A stretch of 48,950 nt of DNA from Baffinella frigidus. Its lineage: Eukaryota; Cryptophyceae; Cryptomonadales; Baffinellaceae. The notes under the pieces were generated by a model. The model was given only the letters and a program-made list of their open reading frames with translations, was not told where the DNA came from and did no database searches. Shown one piece after another: positions 8,110 through 18,100 of this stretch. Within the stretch, counting starts at the first letter, position 1; each line of letters starts with the position of its first letter. The position numbers and the translations under genes are program-made. Location of the stretch: NCBI GenBank assembly GCA_026770585.1, contig MU647854.1:1-48950 (forward strand), written 5' to 3'.

Positions 8110-11100
8110 TTAAATAGAAACACAAATATCTCCTTCTTGCATGAACGGTGTCATGCACACCCACGAACAAGAACCCTTTCTTGTGTAGACAGCGGATATT
8201 GTTGTTTCCCCGTTCATAACGATAACGGGTAGATTGGGACAGTTTAAACACCTGTCACCACAGGGGTAGTCGTCCGCCTGTGGTAAATGTGCAAGGGTTG
8301 GGTCCATAAAGAACCCCCATCCACAGGTACTCCGACTACAGAGAGAGACCGACGGGAAGGTATTAATATGAGCAGGCATGACAATTATATCTGTATCACA
8401 TATGTTGGTTGTCACATTGTAATGATGGCCGGCAGTGCATTCCCACCGACATGAAATTTTGGAATCCATAGAACCGATGGATACGGCAACTGCGTCTGGT
8501 GGCACCTGGCACGACTGACAACCGTCATAGTTATTTGATATTATGCACGCCGTGGGGTATTGTCCGATGGTACAGTCGGCGTTGTTGCATTTAAAACAGG
8601 TGTTGGTGAGTGAATTAAGTTGCATGTTGGTGGGGCATGTCCAGTCGCAGTAGTCAATGCTAGTCGCTCCAAGAGTCCACTCCCCGAATATGGGAAACTC
8701 TGCTATGGTTGTGTTGCACTTGGTACACACCGTATCGTTCAAGCTAGCACATGGGGTTGATGCGTTTGACCCAACCCCGCAGATTAGACAGTTGATACAT
8801 TTCGCATCTTGGAAGTCACTGCACTCGAGTTCGAATGAAGGGGCTCCTTGCTTCGTTGAACAACTGAGATTAGCAGACGTTGTACACCGCACACACGAGT
8901 TCTCACCCGAGTGGTAATAGAACCCACCAAGACAGGACGTAGGACATGATGCGTTGTTGTGTCGTATGGTCCCCGGGCCACTGAAGATGGCATTTTCAGC
9001 TGGTGGGTTGCAATCGGAGCAAATATTACACATGTCCCAATACAAACCAACCCCACAGCCGGGGTTCGGGCAATATTCACAACCAGACCCTGTTTGTAAA
9101 AGGTCATAGTCAGCGTCGCATACCCACGTACAATCGTTTGGTTTGTCCCATTGTGCATTGGTTGGTAGTTCTATGGCTGCACCAGTCGCACAAGTTTGAC
9201 AGCGTGTGACATCAGAGAGACCAACTGTCAGATCGGTGCCAACGTCACAACACCCTGAAGTTGAAACGTTCATAACCTCAACAACAAAATCATGAACGGT
9301 AGATATGATATCAGTCTCTTGTGGCATGGCCAATTCATAGACAACTGTATGTTCACCACTCGGGACGTCCGATGCAAATGAACGCATGTCCACCGTAACG
9401 TCGAAGCGCTGCCGTGGGGCATCCGTTATGAACTCATCGTCTCCTGTTACTTGCATCATGGCAAGTGCCGGTGGTGGAACGAGGGGGGTCAGTTTCAACA
9501 CGACAGAGTCAGCGAGCACGTTGTTATCTGTAGCCGAGACTACGCGTACCACGAGATTTACAGTTGTACCGTATGCGGCCGTAGATATTTGGACACTTCC
9601 TGTAAACCGTACAAGTAATACCGGGTTAAACGACATTCTCCCGATAAGTCCAAATCCGCTGGTTGTATGAGAAGATGGGTGTGTCGGTATACGCACAACT
9701 TCCACAGCCTTACTACCATCCCAGGTACAAACAGAACATTGCATATAACCAGCTTTGCATTCGTAATCACACCAGTCGCCAATTACTGCACCACTCTTGG
9801 TGAAGTGTACAGCCTCGTCTTGGCTACTGCATACAACACACTGAGAGTCTTGTGTGTCCGTACATTTGCTTGTGTATTGCAACCCATCGAGGATACGTAA
9901 AGACGAGAAGCCGTTTTCCTCTGCACCACACACGGAATTCGTACAGGCAAAGCATTTAGAGTCGTCGACTCGGAACCGTTGTGGTACACATATGTACCCG
10001 CATTGGTTGGATCCAATAGCGTCGCTGTTGTCGTAGACCATTGCACTTTCATGGGGGGATAGATCATGACACGGCACACACATTGTGTCGGTTTCAACGC
10101 CACAATCTGCTTTACGCCATCCTGTATTACAATAAAGTAAGCTTTCATCTGTACACCTTTCACATGTTGGTCCACCGCCCACAGTACCAGTTCGTGAATA
10201 CCAGAACCCACTCCCGCATTGATATGAACATTCCTGCCCGCAATCATGCCCACACCCCAGTCCACCCTCTACATACCAACCGGTGGAATCATGGGGAGCA
10301 TCTCCTGTATACGAGACCGGTGGACAGGGTGCACATGTAGGTTCCCTGGTACCGTCGTAAGATACCTCACAGCCGACGATGCGAGTGCCAACGGAACACG
10401 CCGTGAGGGGTGTTGTCAAAACACATGGCTCACAATTGCCGTTTACAAATACATGCCCATATGGGTCGTCACACCCCTTCACCGGACACCGCTCGTTATC
10501 GATATACAAGATTACATTATCCACATATAATATGTCAAGAGAACTTTCGGGCCCAGTGTGTTCAATTTTGAATACGTGCTCCACATTTGCGTCGTTTAGA
10601 TTTACAGGAATCGTTAATGTTTCCCATGTACCACCGTCCATACCTCCAGAGCCGTCGTCTTGGGTGATGATCTTGCTCACTATCCGGGATTTATGGGAAT
10701 CACTGTCGGCAGTGGCACGAGTATTATAGAATACGACCAAACGGCCGTTTCCACGGACGTCTATGGAGAATATAGCTGCAAGTAGTCCTTTTTGGCCTTG
10801 GTCGCCTCCTAGAACAACCGACTGCATGATCTGTGAACGTATTGGCATCTGTGCACAATATTCCAGTCCGGGTTGGGACCCACACAGATTCCCAAGCGTT
10901 GCAGTATTACTAGCACCTGAAAATGCGTCAGGGTTGTCCCATGACCTCTCCACATCATCCTCCCCAGCGAAGTACGCGTTTGTAAACTTGCTGTTCCAAA
11001 AGAGATTGGAAAATACACGTATGTCGTCAATCAACAACGCACGAAACTTTCGCATGGTAAACCCAAGTTGTAGGCATTCACCCCCGTCGATGTTCGTATC

Positions 11101-12045
11101 GTCGGTGTAGTCGAACAGCCGCTGACTGCGAGTCCATAACGAGGTCGGTGCTAATTTGTATAGCTCGGATCCTATACTTAATGCCCCCAGTCTTGATTCT
11201 TTGAAAGTAGCAGTAACCTCTATATCCTCTTCATATGTCACCAACTGTCGATACCGAAATTCGTACAATACACCACGTGTATGACCATTCAATGGGCTTG
11301 TCTTGATATTACATATTGTAAACTGGGAATATGGGGGAGTGAGTCGCATGAAGACGTCGCTTCGAGAGGCACCTGGTTGCCATAAGCTAGTACTGTACTG
11401 CAACTCGATTGTACCAACACCATCCCAAACAGGTGCTTCGGGTGTTGTGAACATGACATCATTCCACTTATGAAGTGGGGGGGAATAACCGGTTTGTGTC
11501 ATAACAGATACGGGCACATCCCTGACGGCATCACGAACGAGCATAACCGAAGAGTCGATACCCGTGTCTGGATAGAGCTTTGCTGACTCGAAAGACCCTC
11601 TGCCGTGTAACAGCTCGTATTGTTGATTGTTGGGGTTGTACACCTCGAACGAGTATCCCCCGTCACGGGCTTCGTTGCCGTCTTGACGGCATTCGACACA
11701 CGCAGATACACGCGGTGGGTCACATGCAATCAAGCGCTCGCCCGGGCCACAGTGCAGTTCCGTGTAGCAGGTCTCGGCACATCCACGACCTGTATTTCCT
11801 ACTACACAACCCCATACAGGATCTGCTACAGTGCCCGTGTCGCAAGTCCCTTGATATTCTATATTACCTGCAAGTGGTGTGATGAAACCACCGTCTGGGA
11901 AAATACAGTCTACTTGTGTTCCCATTGCCATATGTGATACAGACAGAAACAATAACAGAACCACCAGCCGCTGCTGGTGTCGTGAATGTTCTCGCATCTT
12001 TCGTACCACACTCCACTCTGGTGGTGTTAAATAGTTATGCATCAT
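8110..12045 (-). CDS. Giant secreted Cys-rich protein, about 1300 aa
   Basis: The longest frame starts at the ATG at 12043-12045 (1311 aa). The Met at residue 17 (ATG ending at 11997) gives a more typical signal peptide (MREHSRHQQR then LVVLLLFLSVSHMAMG) and lies 29 bp after a minus-sense TATTTAAC box, so 8110-11997 (1295 aa) is the likelier gene. The ectodomain alternates Cys-rich TNFR/GCC-type modules with Cys-poor beta-sandwich-like regions. One at about residues 340-530 looks like a MAM/carbohydrate-binding jelly roll, and another lies at about 770-910. Cys-rich repeats fill the C-terminal third. No transmembrane helix is present, so it is probably secreted or virion-attached. Its architecture resembles the giant plus-strand gene that starts 209 bp away in the opposite direction. 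No enzyme motif is seen. Confidence 0.85.
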   Translation of the reverse strand: MMHNYLTPPEWSVVRKMREHSRHQQRLVVLLLFLSVSHMAMGTQVDCIFPDGGFITPLAGNIEYQGTCDTGTVADPVWGCVVGNTGRGCAETCYTELHCGPGERLIACDPPRVSACVECRQDGNEARDGGYSFEVYNPNNQQYELLHGRGSFESAKLYPDTGIDSSVMLVRDAVRDVPVSVMTQTGYSPPLHKWNDVMFTTPEAPVWDGVGTIELQYSTSLWQPGASRSDVFMRLTPPYSQFTICNIKTSPLNGHTRGVLYEFRYRQLVTYEEDIEVTATFKESRLGALSIGSELYKLAPTSLWTRSQRLFDYTDDTNIDGGECLQLGFTMRKFRALLIDDIRVFSNLFWNSKFTNAYFAGEDDVERSWDNPDAFSGASNTATLGNLCGSQPGLEYCAQMPIRSQIMQSVVLGGDQGQKGLLAAIFSIDVRGNGRLVVFYNTRATADSDSHKSRIVSKIITQDDGSGGMDGGTWETLTIPVNLNDANVEHVFKIEHTGPESSLDILYVDNVILYIDNERCPVKGCDDPYGHVFVNGNCEPCVLTTPLTACSVGTRIVGCEVSYDGTREPTCAPCPPVSYTGDAPHDSTGWYVEGGLGCGHDCGQECSYQCGSGFWYSRTGTVGGGPTCERCTDESLLYCNTGWRKADCGVETDTMCVPCHDLSPHESAMVYDNSDAIGSNQCGYICVPQRFRVDDSKCFACTNSVCGAEENGFSSLRILDGLQYTSKCTDTQDSQCVVCSSQDEAVHFTKSGAVIGDWCDYECKAGYMQCSVCTWDGSKAVEVVRIPTHPSSHTTSGFGLIGRMSFNPVLLVRFTGSVQISTAAYGTTVNLVVRVVSATDNNVLADSVVLKLTPLVPPPALAMMQVTGDDEFITDAPRQRFDVTVDMRSFASDVPSGEHTVVYELAMPQETDIISTVHDFVVEVMNVSTSGCCDVGTDLTVGLSDVTRCQTCATGAAIELPTNAQWDKPNDCTWVCDADYDLLQTGSGCEYCPNPGCGVGLYWDMCNICSDCNPPAENAIFSGPGTIRHNNASCPTSCLGGFYYHSGENSCVRCTTSANLSCSTKQGAPSFELECSDFQDAKCINCLICGVGSNASTPCASLNDTVCTKCNTTIAEFPIFGEWTLGATSIDYCDWTCPTNMQLNSLTNTCFKCNNADCTIGQYPTACIISNNYDGCQSCQVPPDAVAVSIGSMDSKISCRWECTAGHHYNVTTNICDTDIIVMPAHINTFPSVSLCSRSTCGWGFFMDPTLAHLPQADDYPCGDRCLNCPNLPVIVMNGETTISAVYTRKGSCSWVCMTPFMQEGDICVSI
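12026..12033 (-). promoter_or_regulatory. TATTTAAC box (minus sense)
   Basis: Plus-strand gttaaata. It lies 29 bp upstream of the internal ATG at 11997 but inside the longest possible frame, which argues that translation starts at 11997. Confidence 0.45.
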
Positions 12046-12254
12046 AGCATGGACACATTTCTTTTTAAATGGCGTTGCTACGAATAACGATGTAATCTAC
12101 AATACTTGGGGGTGAACACCACGTAATAACAAGGGGTTGAGGAAGGCGTCGTTGTCGTTGTTTAGACGGGTATGTCTATATGAATACTACATACCATTTC
12201 ATTCCATAAAGTGCAAACACTGCAGTCACAAGGGTGGTGCCTGGGGGTGTAACA
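12046..12254. promoter_or_regulatory. Divergent region between two giant genes
   Basis: The 209-bp gap feeds the secreted-protein gene (-) and the giant plus-strand frame. A weak CATAAA at 12205-12210 lies about 45 bp before the plus ATG. A T-rich stretch at 12058-12067 is next to the minus gene. No open frame of interest. Confidence 0.35.
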
Positions 12255-14696
12255 ATGCGCTTCTACCGTCAAACAATAACGTTTCTGTTCATTGTCGGCA
12301 TTAGGTGTGCCATTGCGGACCACCAAGAAAGCGACTGTGTCGCAGGTCAGTTTTGGAACACGAATGTTGATCCATGGGCCCATGGTACATGTGCCCATGG
12401 CACATATACGACCGACCGCGGCCATGGTTTCGATTGTGGCCACTGGGAATGCAAGGCCAAAAGTGGATGTGGAACTCATGAGAACGATATGGATGGGAGT
12501 AGAATCGACAAGGATTCCAGATGTAAATGTGACGCAGGATATGAGCAAGACGGTGGTGCGTGTGCCAGATGTGGTTCCAGTTCCTTCAAAGGCGACCCTG
12601 GTAATTACGCTTGTGTTTCGTGGAATACGTGCACTGGTAATACAGAACAAAGCAACACGCCAAGCATTACTACAGATCGGTTCTGTCACTGCCAAGCAGG
12701 ATATGGATATGGATATGGTTCGGGTTGTGACATATGTGGCCATGGAACCTTCAAAACCGATGCAGGGAATGGTGCGTGTGAGGGCTGCGCATATGGTAAA
12801 TTTATCACCACAAACGGTGCGACTTCCTGTGAGAATTGGAGGTCGGCGTGTTACCTCAGTGGTGATAATTTTGTGGAATCAGTTGCGGGGACAGCAACGG
12901 CTGACAGAGGATGCCACTGTGCCAAAGGATACGGCGGCCATGCCTGTCCTCCGTGTCCTGTGAATACGTTTAAGACTGAAGCTGGTGATGGGGAATGTAC
13001 TGACTGCCATGCCAATTCCATAGCGAGCGCTCAGACCACCGGTCAGAGTTCCGACTCATGCCATTGCAATAGTGGGTATAAAAAGGTCGGCACGGTGTGT
13101 AACGCGTGTGGTCACGGTACATACAAGACACAAGCCGGTGACGCAAGTTCGTGCAGTGATTGCACAGCCCATAGCACAACCCTCCACAATGCACAAACTT
13201 CGAACACATGCTTCTGTTTGAAGGGGTACACGCTGGTAGACGATACAACCCAACTCCTCAATGGGGGTGGTTGTGAGGCATGTGTACCTGGCAAGTACAA
13301 GACAACCGATGGCTCTGCTACGTGTACAGCATGTGCAACCAATTACTACTCCACCACTGAAGCGGCCACTACCGCAGATACGTGTATACCATGCGATGCC
13401 AATGCGCAAGCACCGGAAGGCAGTTCCGAGATAAGTGATTGTATTTGCAATGCCGGCTATACGGCACAAGCTTCCAATGATTGCAAGCAGTGTCCCTCGA
13501 AGTATTACAGTAATACAGGAGAGGAGTGTACAGAATGCCCGGGAGGGGAATTCCGTATCTCTCTTATCGGCAGTGCGGAAGAGGGTTGTGGATGTATTGA
13601 GGGTACATATCTCGATGACGGTACAACCTGTACGAAGTGTCTACATGGTTCGTATACCGACACAAGAACAGCCACCGAGTGCACGAACTGCCCTGTCGGT
13701 CGACCAATTACACTAAATATTGGAAGTGATTCCATCAATGACTGTGTCTGTGAGAGAGGGTTTTACCGAGAAACGTCTGGGATTTGCACACAGTGTGTTG
13801 CGGGCACGTACAAGGACTTTGCCGGGGACGGGGGGTGTACTCAATGCAGTATGAACTACTACTCGAGTGTGGTGGGCTCGGGCGAGAACACGTGTATAGC
13901 GTGTGGTGCCAACGCTCACACCGTCTCGGCTGGTAGTACCGACTCCGAATCCTGTATTTGTGGTGACGGCCTGGACCCGCACACGTGTCCCATGGGGCAC
14001 ATGTCAGACCGTCGTATATGCGACGATACAACAAACGCCTGGGCATGTAAACTCTGTCCGTTTGGACAATATGGCCCTGTCGTCGAGATGGACAAGTGTT
14101 ATACATGCCCCGGTGGTATGACGACTGCGGGTAATGGGTCTATGACTGTAATTGACTGTGTATGTACAGCAGTTTACGGGGTTGATTTCAATCCTGTAGA
14201 AGATGAAGACAACTTCGAGTTTCTGCATCTCCTACACCAACACCGCGAGCGTACTGTTACGGTCAACCGATTCTCTGAATATAGTTGTGTTGGTGATGGT
14301 ACATGTATTGTACCCGATCTAAGCAAACGACTAGACGGTACCGATGCCGATTTTGATGTTGTCATCGACGATAGAAATAGTATTGACGGTGCTACAGGAG
14401 ACAGCATTTGGGGGGTACTACGACAGTATCCTCCTCCTGTGTGCGACTTCGAACCGTTTTTTGGCAATACTCCGACTACATGGGGGGGTATGACACGAGA
14501 CCCCTCCGGCGGGGTGGGTGGTGATTGTGCTGAATCGTATGGAAATGGTGCGTATAAACTGACGTTTTCAAGTTCTCTTGAATCCGGCGCTACACATAAC
14601 CTATTCACTGGCGATGGCCCAACCGACTGGGATCCGCAATACGCGTCTGGGGTCTATACGGGGTCTGATGAGGGGTCCACTACCGACAATGAATAA
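12255..14696 (+). CDS. N-terminal segment of giant Cys-rich secreted protein, 813 aa, ends at in-frame TAA
   Basis: The ATG at 12255 starts a clear signal peptide (MRFYRQTITFLFIVG, cleavage near residue 20). The longest frame begins at a GTG at 12234, which I reject as a start. About ten Cys-rich GCC2/GCC3 or EGF-like repeats follow (about 25-640), with recurring CxCxxGY and CxxCGxGTYKTxAGD motifs. Near the C-terminus begins a discoidin-like domain. It is cut by TAA at 14694-14696. The frame continues open directly after this codon, without shift, into the 5253-residue frame downstream, and the interrupted domain is completed there. So this is either a true short secreted protein, the first part of a readthrough product, or one half of a broken or mis-sequenced gene. 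Confidence 0.8.
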   Translation: MRFYRQTITFLFIVGIRCAIADHQESDCVAGQFWNTNVDPWAHGTCAHGTYTTDRGHGFDCGHWECKAKSGCGTHENDMDGSRIDKDSRCKCDAGYEQDGGACARCGSSSFKGDPGNYACVSWNTCTGNTEQSNTPSITTDRFCHCQAGYGYGYGSGCDICGHGTFKTDAGNGACEGCAYGKFITTNGATSCENWRSACYLSGDNFVESVAGTATADRGCHCAKGYGGHACPPCPVNTFKTEAGDGECTDCHANSIASAQTTGQSSDSCHCNSGYKKVGTVCNACGHGTYKTQAGDASSCSDCTAHSTTLHNAQTSNTCFCLKGYTLVDDTTQLLNGGGCEACVPGKYKTTDGSATCTACATNYYSTTEAATTADTCIPCDANAQAPEGSSEISDCICNAGYTAQASNDCKQCPSKYYSNTGEECTECPGGEFRISLIGSAEEGCGCIEGTYLDDGTTCTKCLHGSYTDTRTATECTNCPVGRPITLNIGSDSINDCVCERGFYRETSGICTQCVAGTYKDFAGDGGCTQCSMNYYSSVVGSGENTCIACGANAHTVSAGSTDSESCICGDGLDPHTCPMGHMSDRRICDDTTNAWACKLCPFGQYGPVVEMDKCYTCPGGMTTAGNGSMTVIDCVCTAVYGVDFNPVEDEDNFEFLHLLHQHRERTVTVNRFSEYSCVGDGTCIVPDLSKRLDGTDADFDVVIDDRNSIDGATGDSIWGVLRQYPPPVCDFEPFFGNTPTTWGGMTRDPSGGVGGDCAESYGNGAYKLTFSSSLESGATHNLFTGDGPTDWDPQYASGVYTGSDEGSTTDNE
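14694..14696 (+). other. Single in-frame TAA inside a giant open frame
   Basis: The codons before (from 12255) and after (to 30926) are in one frame with no other stop. The base after the TAA is C, a context known to weaken termination in eukaryotes. TAA ends other genes here (for example the DUF2828 gene at 47360), so it is not a reassigned sense codon genome-wide. A sequencing error, a recent nonsense mutation and programmed readthrough all remain possible. Confidence 0.9.
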
Positions 14697-15164
14697 CTTG
14701 TCCGCGAATACTATGGATGTTGGTTTACCGTTCACTATCCTATCGCATTTATCCCGTATACCATCTCGTTTGTCAAAGACAACATCGACGTTGGTGACAC
14801 CACCCCAACACTCAAAAAAATCCGCGTATATGGTAGAAATTCAGACGAAGATGTCTGGGACCCTCTGTATGACGAATCCAGCGCCGACGGGTGGCATTCC
14901 GACCACGATCCAATCAACCTTGAACATAATGGGAAGAGTTACTTTCAAATTGGAGTTGTTGTCAGTGAGGTCCAAAGTTCCTCAAACAATGCCCTCAAAC
15001 TTTCAATCTTTACTGTAAAAGGGAAACCAGAACCAGCGCGACTACTATCGACACCACTGGGGTCGTCACCAATAGACACGAACAACCACGTCGTATCTCT
15101 TTACGGGGGGAAAGACGTACGTGCTAAGTGGAAAACAGGACTCCCTGTCAACACATATGTCAGC

Positions 15165-18100
15165 ATGTGCTGGGTGATGAGATACCACAACGCGGCTGTT
15201 GGTAATGAGGTGCTTGGCTGCCATTCATATACAGGAGGTACAAGCGATAAATGTTTTTTTGGGCATTCTACGGACACAGATTCCAGGGGAGCGGTTGCAA
15301 TGTCGGATTCTGTATCCTTTTCAAGCGGCGATGCGTTGACGGAGGCGAACCGGCGTGACTGGGTGGTGGAGTGTTTTGAACAAACCGACATCCTCGGGAC
15401 GCCTGGCGATAACCATTTTGTTATTTTAGACCAAGCAGAGATCGGATCATTTAGGACGAGTGGATTCCCTTCCACGAGCTCTTTGAATGCTCGATATCTT
15501 TCTATAAACTATAAGGAAGCTACATCACGCAGTTCATTCCAAGCACATTCAGTATATGTCTGGAGAATCCCCGAGAGTGAGTTCGTGGGCGACGTGCTGG
15601 TAGATTTTATGCACCGCGAGGACCTACTAACGGTGGCCGCGGCACTACGTCGTGAGGTTGGCTATACGACCCCCGAGGAGGACACCGGGCAGGAACATAT
15701 CTCCAACCTTCGTATGTACAGACAACGGGTTGTTGCTGCGGTGGACAATTCTGTCGTACCCGGTAATATGAACTGTGTTTTTATGTACCCGCCCACACAA
15801 CAACAAGGTCCTTCCATTCTTCCACAATTCACACGGCTGGACGGTCTACAAGCGTGGTTTGATGCTACCGCAGCCTCCACGGCTCACGCGAGTGGTACTT
15901 ACGTTGTCGAGTATAGCTCTAAATCACAAGACCTTCAATATGCTATACCCTATAACCTTTTGTTCAATTCCATGCCACAGAAGAAGGTATCGTTCGGTGC
16001 TGATAATTACATCCAGGGGGTACACCCACATGACTCAGAACGTTCCCTGGGTGGACCGTATTATGGAGACTGGATCATCCTTACCTCTCCAGAAGCATTC
16101 AAGTTGACTCACTACGAAATCGATAACGGTGATTCCATGTGCACCCCTAAAGATTACAGGATATACGGTCGAAACGGGGACGACGAGTGGCAGCAAGTCT
16201 TGGATGTCATAGATTCAATTGGTTCAAATATTATGGCCACTATAGATGTTTTGGAGGGTGACGAGCACCAACTAAAGAAATTCTCCAGTTATGGTCTCGT
16301 CGTAAGTAAACTGAGTCGAACGATTTGTACGACGCTTTCGTTTTACAGATTCAACCTATGGGGTGTGGCGTGTCTAGCTGGGTTATATGCAGACAACAGC
16401 AACGAGGGGGGCGGTGAGTGTACCAAGTGTCCTATAGGAACATACAGCAATGCAAGAGGGCGGACGGCCTGTTCGAACTGTCCGGGTGGTATGACAACTG
16501 CACAACTTGGATCGAACAGTTTAGCGGCGTGTATTTACACCCCACAATGTGCACCGGGACATTACTGTACACCCGAATCAGACCGTGGTGTGATCGACGT
16601 ACTCGCAAATGGCGGTACTGGTAATGGACACAGTGTGAACTTTATGCAAGATCCTACCGGTTCCGCATATATCGTACACCGCTTCACTCATGTTGAGGTT
16701 GATGGGATAAATACCCAACATGATGGTACAGCTATCAACAATGTCTACACACCCTATACATTCCGTGTTCTTGGTGGTGCTGCAGACGCGTTGGTGGCGG
16801 ACATACTTGTGGTCGCAGGTGGCGGTGGAGGTGGTGGCGTTGCCACCTATGGATGTGGTGGCGGTGGTAGTGGTGGGACTGTTCAGTACTTGGCAGATAT
16901 AACCTTGTCGAATCGTGTTATCGCCAATATCCAAGTTGGTGCAGGAGGAGACGGTGGCGTGATACAGTCGAATGAAAATGGAGAAATTGGTAGTGCGTCC
17001 ATTTTCGGTGGTCATACTGCTGCTGGTGGTGGCGGGGGTGGTTCGCTCCGTGTACTACAAGTGTACACAGCATCCTCGAGGGGAGGGTATTCTGCATACG
17101 GGGGCGGTTCTGCATGTTCAAAATCAGCGGATGTGCTGGATGGGATTGGTCGTGGTGGTTCATGCGTTGGAATCAACTCGGTCTCGTGTAACCACGACAA
17201 CAGAAATTTGATGGATGCATATTGTGGCGGTGGTGGTGGTGCTGGTGGTCCCGCAGAAGACGTTGATATTACAGACAATTGCCAGCATGTACGTGTTGGT
17301 GCAGGGGGTGCAGGGGTAGATGTCGTTAATTTATTTGATATTGATCTTGCTGTTGGAGGTGGTGGTTCAGGGGGTGATAGATATTCCAACTGGGGGACTG
17401 CGTCACATGGGGGAGGGGGTGCAGGAGTTGGTTCAAACGGGCACGGGGAACCGAATAGTGGGGGTGGTGGTGCATCCAACGGTAAGAATGGGGGGTCTGG
17501 GGTGATCATGGTTCGGTCGCGTTTGCATACATGTACACCGTGTCCTGTGGGCACATTCTCGTCTGAACTGGACGGGGCTGTACAGTGTACACAATGCCCG
17601 GAAGGTACATTTGCGGCATACATAGGGAGTACCCACTGTATACCATGCCGTAATGGCACGCATTCAACAGGCAACGACAGGTCGTCGTGTACAGCGTGTC
17701 CTGCTGGAAGTATGGGAGACAGGGACAGCGAATACCTTGACGAATGCAGTGAAATGTGCGAAGACCTCGTCATGCAAAACAACGAATTTCAGCTACTACT
17801 AGCAAGAAAGTCACCTATAGGTATCAATATATTTTCAAGTTATGATGCCTCAACAAATTCAGTACCCGACGCAAGTGGAAACGGGCATGATGTCACTTTT
17901 AGTAATACACAGACCGACGACCTGCCATTGCTAGTTGCTACACCATCTACCGGTAGTTCTTCGGGGACATCTGGTGGTACTTCTATTTACGGGACCCGTG
18001 ATACAAAAATGAAATGGTCGTCTGTTCTACCCCCCACGTTTACTCTATGTTTTGCTACCCGATGGGGTGGTGAGCATACTGGAAGAGTTTTGGGGTGTGA

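Noticed and set aside
14694-14696. TAA as a reassigned sense codon
   Set aside because: TAA ends other well-supported genes in the window, including the DUF2828 gene.
14640-15164. Intron removing the in-frame TAA
   Set aside because: No convincing GT-AG pair was seen, and the bases on both sides of the stop encode one domain, so splicing would delete part of it.
17012-17782. Pro-rich minus-strand frame of 256 residues
   Set aside because: It is the antisense of the Gly-rich domain; Gly codons read as Pro on the other strand.
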